14,886 nucleotides of DNA, taken from Cyclobacteriaceae bacterium (lineage in GTDB: Bacteria > Bacteroidota > Bacteroidia > Cytophagales > Cyclobacteriaceae). The position numbers and the translations under genes were made by a program. Positions 1-6,378 of the stretch are shown here, one piece after another. Every line of letters starts with the position of its first letter. Positions within the stretch are counted from its first letter, which is position 1. The notes under the pieces were generated by a model. It made no database searches. It saw only the letters and a list, made by a program, of their open reading frames with translations, and was not told the origin of the DNA. The stretch spans positions 1-14,886 of the forward strand of contig JANYDR010000589.1 in assembly GCA_025363495.1 (NCBI GenBank), written 5' to 3'.

Positions 1-302
1 ACAAACAGCAAGCTTTCCATATTAAGCTTCCAGGCCCAGCGAGGATCTTTTTCGCCTGTTGCTGAGAGAAGAGCTGCAAGATGATATACCTGAGTTATGT
101 TGTTTTTTTTCAGAATATCGAAAAGCCGATCGCGCTGCATGACATCAAACTTCTCGTAGCGACCTTCTTTTAAAATTCCGGAAGGGTCTTTTATGTCTGA
201 TGATATTACATTATCCTGGCCATAAATTTTCCAGAGCCCTTGAGTAAGCTCGCTACCGAGTTGACCTCCCGCCCCTATAAGTAAGATTGTGGTTTTCTTC
301 AT
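1..302 (-). CDS. SDR-type L-threonine 3-dehydrogenase (NAD-dependent epimerase family), 5' part only
   Basis: The minus strand is open from an ATG at 302 to the window edge, giving the first 100 residues of a protein whose C-terminus lies outside. Residues 1-16 form a Rossmann beta-strand plus the dinucleotide-binding loop GAGGQLG (about 10-16). An HLAALLSATGE segment near residues 73-83 matches the NAD-dependent epimerase/dehydratase (extended SDR) superfamily and resembles the SDR-type threonine dehydrogenases known from Bacteroidetes and animals. That enzyme oxidises L-threonine to 2-amino-3-ketobutyrate in the cytosol. The divergent neighbour kbl encodes the next enzyme of the pathway, which is the main reason for preferring threonine dehydrogenase over a generic sugar epimerase. 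The catalytic Tyr-x-x-x-Lys lies beyond the window and cannot be checked. Confidence 0.78.
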   Translation of the reverse strand, partial: MKKTTILLIGAGGQLGSELTQGLWKIYGQDNVISSDIKDPSGILKEGRYEKFDVMQRDRLFDILKKNNITQVYHLAALLSATGEKDPRWAWKLNMESLLF

Positions 303-398
303 TCGATTCTGGGTGTGATACTAAAGTGAAAGGTATATAACGCTTTTAAGTTGTCTTTACACCTACACTTAAGCCCACCAACGCGAAAGTTATCAAAA

Positions 399-430
399 TT
401 TCAGATTTAGCCTGGCTCCCGTTAGATTTG
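399..430 (+). promoter_or_regulatory. Putative Bacteroidetes-type promoter of kbl
   Basis: TAGATTTG at 423-430 fits the Bacteroidetes -7 consensus TAnnTTTG exactly. A weak -33-like TTTC lies at 399-402, with a 20-base spacer. Transcription would begin near 437, leaving an untranslated leader of about 43 bases before the kbl ATG at 480. This is a motif match only. Confidence 0.4.
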
Positions 431-479
431 TCCCAAAATCCGTTTTCTAATAGCATTTTTTCTCTTTAATCTTTCAACC

Positions 480-1676
480 ATGTATAAAACACTTCAACCA
501 GTTTTGCAAAAGGAATTACAGTCTATTCGCGAAGCCGGACTTTATAAAAAGGAACGTATTATCACCACACCGCAAGGTGCTGATATTAAGACCGCAGATG
601 GAAAAGAAGTAATTAATTTTTGCGCCAACAATTATCTCGGTCTTTCTTCTCATCCACGCGTTTTAGCTGCAGCAAAACATGCAATTGATACCCACGGTTT
701 TGGTATGTCAAGCGTACGGTTCATTTGCGGCACGCAGGACATCCATAAAGAACTTGAGAAAAAGATTTCTGAATTTCTCAGCACAGAGGATACCATATTA
801 TATGCGGCGGCCTTTGATGCCAATGGAGGAGTGTTTGAACCGTTGCTGGGTGCTGAGGATGCCATTATATCGGATGAATTAAATCATGCTTCTATTATTG
901 ATGGCGTACGACTGTGCAAGGCAATGCGCTATCGCTACAAGCACAATGACATGGATGATCTTCAAAAGCAACTTGACGAGATAAAGAAGGCGGGTGCTAA
1001 ACAAGTTATGATCGTAACAGATGGTGCTTTCTCCATGGATGGGACGATTGCGCAGCTTGATAAGATTTGTGACCTCGCTGATCGATATGAAGCACTGGTG
1101 ATGACAGATGAATGTCATTCTACAGGATTTCTTGGTAAGACGGGAAGAGGAGTGCCTGAATATCGTGGCGTAACAGGGCGCGTGGATATTATTACAGGAA
1201 CATTAGGTAAAGCACTCGGTGGCGCTTCCGGTGGATTTACATCTGGTAGAAAAGAAATTATTGAGTTGCTGCGCCAACGGTCACGACCGTATTTATTTTC
1301 CAACACACTGGCACCGTCTATTACAGGGGCATCAATAGAAGTATTCAATATGCTTGCAGAAGCTACGACACTTCGCGACAAGCTCGAAAGCAATACAAAA
1401 TATTTCAGGACCGAAATGACGAAGGCCGGATTTAACATTAAACCGGGTGAGCATCCGATCGTGCCAATTATGTTATACGAAGCACCGTTAGCACAGGCAT
1501 TTGCAGACCGGCTTTTGGAAAAAGGTATTTATGTTATCGGATTCTTTTTTCCGGTAGTGGCAAAGGGTCAGGCACGCATACGGGTTCAGTTATCCGCTGC
1601 GCATGAGCGTCACCATTTGGACAAAGCAATAAAGGCCTTTACTGAAGTAGGAAAGGAACTTGGGGTTTTGAAGTAA
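480..1676 (+). CDS. kbl: Glycine C-acetyltransferase (2-amino-3-ketobutyrate CoA ligase)
   Basis: This PLP-dependent alpha-oxoamine synthase cleaves 2-amino-3-ketobutyrate with CoA to glycine and acetyl-CoA, the second step of threonine degradation. The product is 398 residues, the same length as the Escherichia coli enzyme. The PLP lysine is Lys244 within TGTLGKALGG, the position also used in E. coli. Other family signatures are NNYLGLSSHP (about 50-59), the TDECHSTG segment with the PLP-contacting Asp and His (about 210-217), and SNTLAP near 275. The ATG start is supported by the typical N-terminus and full length; there is no Shine-Dalgarno site, as is usual in this phylum. The divergent gene encodes the likely partner dehydrogenase, so the two enzymes form one catabolic module. 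Related AONS enzymes (BioF, ALAS, serine palmitoyltransferase) are less likely given the context and the high similarity to KBL motifs. Confidence 0.95.
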   Translation: MYKTLQPVLQKELQSIREAGLYKKERIITTPQGADIKTADGKEVINFCANNYLGLSSHPRVLAAAKHAIDTHGFGMSSVRFICGTQDIHKELEKKISEFLSTEDTILYAAAFDANGGVFEPLLGAEDAIISDELNHASIIDGVRLCKAMRYRYKHNDMDDLQKQLDEIKKAGAKQVMIVTDGAFSMDGTIAQLDKICDLADRYEALVMTDECHSTGFLGKTGRGVPEYRGVTGRVDIITGTLGKALGGASGGFTSGRKEIIELLRQRSRPYLFSNTLAPSITGASIEVFNMLAEATTLRDKLESNTKYFRTEMTKAGFNIKPGEHPIVPIMLYEAPLAQAFADRLLEKGIYVIGFFFPVVAKGQARIRVQLSAAHERHHLDKAIKAFTEVGKELGVLK

Positions 1677-1679
1677 GGA

Positions 1680-2111
1680 TTACTTTACCTTCTTCCGGAG
1701 ACCATCAACCAGTTCGGGCTCTCCTGGAAATAATCCAAAGAGAGGCTCAAAGGTCTGGTCCGGCAGGAAATAAATACGGTCCTTCCTTCCCCTTAGCTTT
1801 AGCTTGCAGAGATTAAAGTAGGGTACCATTTTAATGTACTTTACTTCAGGCCATTCGTAGTGCTCGGACTTATTATTGTCCATTACAACAATACGCTTTT
1901 TGCCGATGGCCACGCGCTTCAGCTTGGCAGCAATCAGAAAATACAGTGCAACGAAAGTAAGGCCAATAGCAAAGAAGAGAAGAGAGGCCTTTCCGTTTTT
2001 TTCAGCATCCCCTTGTAAGAAGAGGAGCATTCCACATAACCACTGTAACAATCCGAACGCCAGAAAAAAATACTTAGCGAAGTAAAACTTCACAGGACTG
2101 GCTTCTTTCAT
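1680..2111 (-). CDS. Small two-helix membrane protein of unknown function, possibly PH-like C-terminus
   Basis: I do not recognise a named family. The protein is 143 residues from the ATG at 2111. The frame extends upstream to a TTG at 2135, but ATG is the better choice. Two hydrophobic segments (about residues 10-33 and 42-62) are separated by a short polar loop. They are followed by a basic, beta-rich soluble region of about 80 residues in which a Tyr-Glu-Trp-Pro-Glu-Val motif precedes alternating hydrophobic strands. This two-helix plus small beta-domain plan resembles bacterial PH-like (YcxB/DUF304-type) proteins; that is inference from architecture. It ends 3 bases from the kbl stop on the opposite strand, with no recognisable terminator between the two genes. 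Confidence 0.7.
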   Translation of the reverse strand: MKEASPVKFYFAKYFFLAFGLLQWLCGMLLFLQGDAEKNGKASLLFFAIGLTFVALYFLIAAKLKRVAIGKKRIVVMDNNKSEHYEWPEVKYIKMVPYFNLCKLKLRGRKDRIYFLPDQTFEPLFGLFPGEPELVDGLRKKVK

Positions 2112-2212
2112 TTTACATAAAAAATTGATTTTCAATGACTAAGGTAACGAAATTATTGACAATTTGTTGCTCAATGCTTTCAATTCCAGTTGACATAGAT
2201 AATATCGGACCT

Positions 2213-2302
2213 ATGGAATTAGTTAAATTTAAATTCAAATCGACGATGGTGGCTAAGAAGGTCTTGACTGTCTTTAGTATGTGCGGCATTACTAGTAATT
2301 AA
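2213..2302 (+). CDS. Candidate 29-residue small ORF upstream of the sigma factor gene
   Basis: An ATG at 2213 opens 29 codons ending in TAA at 2300-2302, eleven bases before the TTG start of the sigma factor gene. The peptide is strongly basic in its first 17 residues (six Lys, no Arg) and then hydrophobic with one Cys, which would suit a membrane-targeted or leader peptide. There is no Shine-Dalgarno site and no homologue that I recognise. Chance ORFs of this length are common, so this is offered only as a candidate. Confidence 0.15.
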   Translation: MELVKFKFKSTMVAKKVLTVFSMCGITSN

Positions 2303-2313
2303 ATAGCAGGAAA

Positions 2314-2859
2314 TTGCCAGATAGTAATCAGCATATTATCCCGGTAATTAGAATGGACGGCGAGGAGTATTTCCGACAGGTGTTCAATTCTCATTATAGT
2401 AATCTTTGCAAATATGCTTTCACCATCGTTCGGGATATGGATGAAGCCGAAGATATAGTGCAGTCAATGTTTTTAAAAATGCTTGAAAAAAACGAAAGCT
2501 TAAAAATGGTCAATGACGTTAAGGCATATCTATATAGGGCCGTGCACAATTACTGCATGAATAAAATTGATTATTTGGCAACGAGAAGGTTGTACCAGCA
2601 GGAACGGATTCTTGAAAACGCAAATAACGTTCAATACCCTGAAGTATTTCCAACGGAGCTCGAAGATAGTATTCGGGCCGCCATTGATAAACTGCCCGGT
2701 CAATGCCGCACTATCTTTATAATGAGTCGTTATCAAGAGATGAGATATTCTGAAATAGCGGCAAAACTTGGATTATCTGTGAATACGATTGAAAATCAAA
2801 TAAGTAAAGCATTAAAGATTCTTCGTGCTGACTTGAGTGACATAATAAAAGAATATTAA
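2314..2859 (+). CDS. ECF-family RNA polymerase sigma factor (FecI/RpoE-like, Bacteroidetes type)
   Basis: This 181-residue sigma-70 family protein has only regions 2 and 4, the extracytoplasmic-function layout. Region 2 covers about residues 18-88 and includes the DEAEDIVQ stretch (43-50) that binds the polymerase clamp and the -10 element. Region 4 covers about 118-172, with the LPGQCRTIFIMSRYQ motif and a helix-turn-helix around EIAAKLGLSVNTIENQISKA. The next gene encodes a FecR-like anti-sigma factor, so this protein is probably held inactive at the inner membrane until an envelope signal arrives. The TTG start at 2314 is preceded by AGCAGG at 2305-2310. An in-frame ATG at 2353 (residue 14) begins just before the conserved domain and is an equally plausible start. 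Confidence 0.9.
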   Translation: MPDSNQHIIPVIRMDGEEYFRQVFNSHYSNLCKYAFTIVRDMDEAEDIVQSMFLKMLEKNESLKMVNDVKAYLYRAVHNYCMNKIDYLATRRLYQQERILENANNVQYPEVFPTELEDSIRAAIDKLPGQCRTIFIMSRYQEMRYSEIAAKLGLSVNTIENQISKALKILRADLSDIIKEY

Positions 2860-2870
2860 TTAGAATTGTT

Positions 2871-3881
2871 GTGGAAAATAAGGGTGAACCAATATTAGTC
2901 GACGATCAGTTAATCGCTCGGTATTTGTCAGGAGAGGCAAATCCTGATGAGGCGATTGCTATCCACCTATGGTTAGAAACCTCTGAGAATCGTCTTTATT
3001 TTGAAAAACTTGAAATTGCCTGGAATGCTTCGTTTCCTTCAAGAACCCCCCGTGATCCCAATATTGATGAGGCATGGTCTTCCATTCAGGGGAAGCTTAA
3101 ATCTGACAAACAAATTCAAATTGAAAAATCATCTGACTTCTTTAAAAGCGGTTGGGCATGGAAAATTGCAGCCTCTGTATTAATAGCTTCTTTCATTTCA
3201 TCGATGGTTTTTATTAAAACTAATACCTCCTCTCCATTAAGGCATCTTGCTATTGCGAACAAGGGACAAGTGGAAGAAGTCAAATTTTCGGATAGCTCAA
3301 TAGTGATCCTTAACAAGGGTGCATCGATTTCTTATCCTGATATTTTTGATGAGACCTTCAGAATCATAGAAATGAATCAGGGTGAAGGATTTTTTAAAAT
3401 AGCAGCTAATAAAGACAGGCCGTTTATAATTCATACCCCGATAGCAGACATAAAAGTAGTGGGAACCGAATTCAACGTGGCTTTAAGCCAGGACGAGCTT
3501 ACTGTAAGTGTGGTACAAGGAAGAGTAATCGTACTTACCCCCAAAGATAGTAGCCAGCTTGATGTAGGGCATTCAGCGAAAGTCCGGTCAAATTTGCAAG
3601 GCATCGAGGTCGCTGAATTTGAAGAAGCTAATAATTGGGGGTATGCGACGCATAGTTTTGTATTTAAAGACGTGCCTTTAAAAGAGGTATTTAAGGATAT
3701 TGAGAAGTCATATTCTTTTTTTGTGGACGTTAGAAATAGGGACATAGAAAATTGTAAATTAACTGCCACTTTTGTGGATGTCACAGCTGATAAAATAATA
3801 TCGCTCATCGCTGAAACGTTAAATCTTAGGGTAACTAAAAATGATAACCATTTCACAATCGAAGGTAAAGGTTGCCCTTAG
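2871..3881 (+). CDS. FecR-family anti-sigma factor (transmembrane sigma regulator)
   Basis: The 336-residue protein has a cytoplasmic N-terminal region (about 1-90) of the kind that binds the sigma factor and one hydrophobic helix at about 97-116. A periplasmic FecR domain follows at about 125-225 (GQVEEVKFSDSSIVILNKGA and the VVGTEFNV motif), and then a C-terminal DUF4974/STN-like domain at about 260-332 (FKDVPLKEVFKDIEKSYS). In characterised FecIR systems such a protein relays a signal from an outer-membrane component to its sigma factor. The gene begins with GTG, 11 bases after the sigma factor stop, so the two are probably cotranscribed. It overlaps the next gene by 41 bases in another frame. 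Its usual partner, a TonB-dependent receptor, is absent here. Confidence 0.9.
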   Translation: MENKGEPILVDDQLIARYLSGEANPDEAIAIHLWLETSENRLYFEKLEIAWNASFPSRTPRDPNIDEAWSSIQGKLKSDKQIQIEKSSDFFKSGWAWKIAASVLIASFISSMVFIKTNTSSPLRHLAIANKGQVEEVKFSDSSIVILNKGASISYPDIFDETFRIIEMNQGEGFFKIAANKDRPFIIHTPIADIKVVGTEFNVALSQDELTVSVVQGRVIVLTPKDSSQLDVGHSAKVRSNLQGIEVAEFEEANNWGYATHSFVFKDVPLKEVFKDIEKSYSFFVDVRNRDIENCKLTATFVDVTADKIISLIAETLNLRVTKNDNHFTIEGKGCP

Positions 3882-4419
3882 TCTTTTTTTTACTGTTACT
3901 GTATTCTCCACTTTTTTAGCTCAAGCCCAAACAAAACCCCTTCAGCGCCAGCAAAATATTACAGCTGATTACCACGATCTTACCATCGGGGAATTACTAC
4001 AGAAGCTCTCAGAAACTACTCACCTCCATTTTATCTATAGTTCAAATTACCTCCACGCTCAAGGGTTAATTTCGTTGTCACTACATGAACAGTCAGTTGA
4101 GGAGGCGCTTGGTCTTCTTGGAAAAAAAGTAAATCTTAATTTTAAAAGACAAGGCGATTACATAATCGTAACTCCTGGCAATGCGCCGTCTTTGAAAATT
4201 CCAAATCATAAATTCATAGCCCGAAAGACTGATGTTATTGCGCCCGAAACATCAGGTAACTCAACGAATCATTTTTATAAAAACGCCTATCGAAGTGACC
4301 AGGTGGATGGTTCTGTATTTTTGAAGGATTATCGCCTGCATCAGATCAGAATAGATTCACTTGGTTTGAGAAAATACTTCACAACCAGTGTCGTTAGCGG
4401 AACCCAGCCGGGCAAATAA
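3841..4419 (+). CDS. STN-domain exported protein, N-terminal half of an interrupted STN/beta-barrel gene
   Basis: The first 192 codons start at an ATG inside the end of the fecR-like gene. Residues 1-29 form a clear signal peptide (basic start, hydrophobic core, Ala-Gln-Ala cleavage site). Residues about 44-111 form an STN domain (secretin and TonB N-terminus short domain), with DLTIGELLQKLSETTHLHF and a closing strand GDYIIVTP. STN domains sit in the periplasm and, in TonB-dependent transducers, contact FecR proteins. About 80 polar, low-similarity linker residues follow. The frame is then closed by TAA at 4417-4419, yet the same frame stays open for 180 more codons that encode a beta-barrel. 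I read this as the front part of one damaged gene. A genuine short STN protein is possible but less likely. The truncated product could still be exported and still bind the FecR-like protein. Confidence 0.75.
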   Translation: MITISQSKVKVALSLFFTVTVFSTFLAQAQTKPLQRQQNITADYHDLTIGELLQKLSETTHLHFIYSSNYLHAQGLISLSLHEQSVEEALGLLGKKVNLNFKRQGDYIIVTPGNAPSLKIPNHKFIARKTDVIAPETSGNSTNHFYKNAYRSDQVDGSVFLKDYRLHQIRIDSLGLRKYFTTSVVSGTQPGK

Positions 4420-4962
4420 AGAAAATGGTTTGCTTCCCTTGGATTTTTTACGAACGAATATTCTGGGGGCGTTGAGATCCAGGGTGGTTTACCTGCGCTA
4501 TTTGGGACAGTGAGTTCGGGATTCCTGAAAGATGGTACTTTAAGAAATAGCATAGGTTTTGGAAGTTCAATATCGATTGCCCCTAAATTGTCAATCAGTG
4601 CTAAATATTCTTACGCCGAAATTAAGGGTCGGCTGGAGTCTGGAGGTAGTGATTATAATTTTATTGCTAATCATCAGCAATTTAGAGTGTCATTTCAATA
4701 TTCGTTATCAAAGCATATCCGTGTGTATGCCGGACCCACATTTAATTTTCTTGCTACTAATTACCGCTTACTTGAACCAACGAGACCCTCCGGGATGCTT
4801 TTTGCTCACACGCCGTTCATGGGGCAGTCGGGCAATTCACATGGGCAGCCTACCCAGTTTGCTGCAAATGCAGTTTACTCTCAGGATTATCGGAAAATGG
4901 AATCGTGGATTGGGTTCGAAGCAGGCCTGGCGTATTCAATAAAATTTTTCACACGCCCATAG
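4420..4962 (+). pseudogene. Outer-membrane beta-barrel portion of the STN/beta-barrel gene, cut off by an in-frame TAA
   Basis: Directly after the TAA at 4417-4419, and in the same reading frame, 180 sense codons run to a TAG at 4960-4962. They encode alternating aromatic/polar strands typical of small outer-membrane barrels: WFASLGFF, GVEIQGGLPALFGTVSSGF, SISIAPKLSISAKYSYAEI, QFRVSFQYSLSKHIRVYAGP, and the terminal GFEAGLAYSIKFF. The first strand pair is encoded in 4420-4509, upstream of the GTG at 4510, which is the only good internal start. An independent gene from that GTG would therefore lack part of the barrel. Without the stop, the gene 3841-4962 would give a 373-residue protein: signal peptide, STN, linker, barrel. 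That architecture occurs beside FecR genes in Bacteroidetes. A single C-to-T change (CAA to TAA), or a sequencing error, would explain the break. Confidence 0.72.
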
Positions 4963-5014
4963 TGGCATAGATCATTTCATCTGTCTTTTAATCAGGTCGG
5001 GCTTCTAAGGAACG

Positions 5015-5031
5015 GCCTTTAATTAAAAGGC
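5015..5031 (+). promoter_or_regulatory. Short hairpin immediately before the CpxP-like gene
   Basis: GCCTTT at 5015-5020 and AAAGGC at 5026-5031 can pair into a 6-bp stem with a 5-base AT loop, ending 3 bases before the ATG at 5035. It has no downstream T-tract, so it is not a typical terminator. Its position could influence translation initiation, but a stem this short also arises by chance. Confidence 0.2.
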
Positions 5032-5034
5032 AAA

Positions 5035-5439
5035 ATGAATGCACGGATAAATCTGGGAGATTTTTTTGCGGGGACAGTTGCTCTTTTTTTTATTGGGCTA
5101 ATAAGCATAGCCAGTCAATACAGCGAACAACAGTTCAGAGAGAATTATCGTCGTGAGTGTTCCGTTGAATGTTTCATATGGGAACTAAGAAATTTCTTAA
5201 AGTTGAGCGAAAAGCAGGAGTGGAAATTGAAAGAAATTGGCTATGCCTTCTATGACAGGGCTTCATATATAAAAGAAGCATATCGTGAAAATAATGGGGA
5301 GGCAAGTCGCGAATTAGATATTCTTATCTCCAGAAGGAATGCTCAGATCCTGGGTATCCTTAATGGGAACCAAAAAGAAAAGCTGGATAAGGAAGAATTC
5401 TTTTCTCTTGCAAGGAGATTGAACGTTACTGATCGTTGA
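5035..5439 (+). CDS. Small membrane-anchored periplasmic protein, CpxP/Spy-like (LTxxQ-type) helical domain
   Basis: The product is 134 residues. An N-terminal hydrophobic helix (about 8-27) looks like an uncleaved anchor or signal sequence. A charged helical region of about 100 residues follows. Two weak LTxxQ-like motifs, LSEKQEWKLKEIG (near 57-69) and LNGNQKEKLDKEE (near 108-120), flank a long charged central part, the pattern seen in CpxP/Spy/CnrX-type envelope-stress chaperones and sensors. Two cysteines (CSVEC, near residues 42-46) could form a disulfide or bind a ligand. It lies 72 bases after the STN/barrel gene on the same strand and is probably part of the same cassette. The resemblance is from motif pattern only; the exact family is uncertain. 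A role as regulator or chaperone for the sigma/FecR pathway is inference. Confidence 0.65.
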   Translation: MNARINLGDFFAGTVALFFIGLISIASQYSEQQFRENYRRECSVECFIWELRNFLKLSEKQEWKLKEIGYAFYDRASYIKEAYRENNGEASRELDILISRRNAQILGILNGNQKEKLDKEEFFSLARRLNVTDR

Positions 5440-5459
5440 CGTCCAATTATAGAAGTTGA

Positions 5460-6314
5460 TCAGGCCTTTACCTCATGAGGCTCTGCGGGCTCCGGCTCCA
5501 CAGGCACTTCATCCCACTTCTTAGGCTCTTCATTGTGAAGATACTCCAGGATTTTTTGTTCCACTTGTCTCAGCTTAAGACTCTTTAAGTATTTACCATT
5601 ACGAGCCAGAATAAGCCTACCCGTTTCTTCAGAAATTGTGAGAACAAGTGTATCGGTTGTTTCGCTCATACCGATAGCAGATCGGTGGCGTAGACCAAAG
5701 TGCGCAGGCAGGTGGTCATTTTCACTTACGGGTAACACACAACGGGCAGCTTTGATGCGGCCTTTGAAGATAATAACTGCTCCATCATGCAACGGACTGT
5801 TTTTATTGAAAATAGAAATCAATAGTCGCTTTGTCACTTCAGCATCAAGAGCGTCGCCTGTTTCGTTATAGAATTTTAATTCAGTATCTCTTGAAAATAC
5901 AATCAACGCACCAGTGCGGGTAGCTTTTAATGTTTTTACGGCTTCAATAACCTGATGAACATCAAAGTCATCATGAAAGCGGTTGCGCCAGTGACCTAAT
6001 GATTTAAAGAAGTCACGATCTGTGCTCCGTCCAATTACTAATAGAAATTTTCTAAGCTCCGGTTGGAATACAATTATCATTGCCAACACCCCCACCCCCA
6101 TGAATTGCCCAAGAATAGTTGCAAGTAACTCCATCTGCGCAGCCCTTACTACCAGGTAAACTAAATAAAGGGAAAGAATGCCAAGGAAAATATTTACCGC
6201 CAAGCTCCCCCGGATCATTTTGTAGATCTGATACAGAAGAATAGCTACTAAGCCGATGTCCACAATGTCCACCCAACTTACTTCAAGGAATGCTATTTTA
6301 AATGCAAGTATCAC
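5460..6314 (-). CDS. cdaA: Diadenylate cyclase CdaA (c-di-AMP synthase)
   Basis: This 284-residue membrane enzyme condenses two ATP to cyclic di-AMP. Three hydrophobic helices lie at about 13-31, 38-57 and 62-84, followed by the DAC (DisA_N) domain at about 100-255. The catalytic signatures are DGAVIIF (Asp177-Gly178-Ala179) and LRHRSAIG (Arg209-His210-Arg211-Ser212). Both are intact, so an active enzyme is expected. The C-terminal tail (about 265-284) is rich in Pro and Glu. The only in-frame start is GTG at 6314, since a stop codon lies two codons upstream. It is the third gene of a minus-strand unit after folP and the S9 peptidase, 64 bases after the peptidase stop. In Bacteroidetes folP and the cyclase gene are often direct neighbours. 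It converges on the CpxP-like gene across a 20-base gap. Confidence 0.95.
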   Translation of the reverse strand: MILAFKIAFLEVSWVDIVDIGLVAILLYQIYKMIRGSLAVNIFLGILSLYLVYLVVRAAQMELLATILGQFMGVGVLAMIIVFQPELRKFLLVIGRSTDRDFFKSLGHWRNRFHDDFDVHQVIEAVKTLKATRTGALIVFSRDTELKFYNETGDALDAEVTKRLLISIFNKNSPLHDGAVIIFKGRIKAARCVLPVSENDHLPAHFGLRHRSAIGMSETTDTLVLTISEETGRLILARNGKYLKSLKLRQVEQKILEYLHNEEPKKWDEVPVEPEPAEPHEVKA

Positions 6315-6318
6315 ATAT

Positions 6319-6326
6319 CAAAGTTA
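6319..6326 (-). promoter_or_regulatory. Possible -7 promoter box upstream of cdaA
   Basis: On the minus strand this reads TAACTTTG, an exact match to TAnnTTTG. It ends only 4 bases before the GTG start at 6314, so a transcript starting here would be nearly leaderless. No good -33 TTG lies at the expected 19-21 base distance. It may be a chance match; cdaA could simply be transcribed from the folP promoter. Confidence 0.22.
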
Positions 6327-6378
6327 ATGTTTTTAAAAGAGTTTTCGTGTCTGAACATTGACGCAAGACGGGTGAAAA

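Noticed and set aside
1115..1438. 107-codon minus-strand frame inside kbl
   Set aside because: It lies opposite the PLP-binding core of kbl, whose plus-strand motifs are intact.
2190..2195. TTGACA upstream of the sigma factor gene as a classical -35 box
   Set aside because: No TATAAT lies 16-18 bases downstream, and Bacteroidetes primary promoters use TTG/TAnnTTTG instead.
3431..3856. 141-codon minus-strand frame
   Set aside because: It is antisense to the FecR and DUF4974 domains; Ser/Thr-rich with no recognisable motif.
4559..4942. 127-codon frame in the +2 register over the beta-barrel
   Set aside because: It overlaps the barrel-coding frame entirely, lacks domain features, and the frame-1 translation has clear barrel strands.
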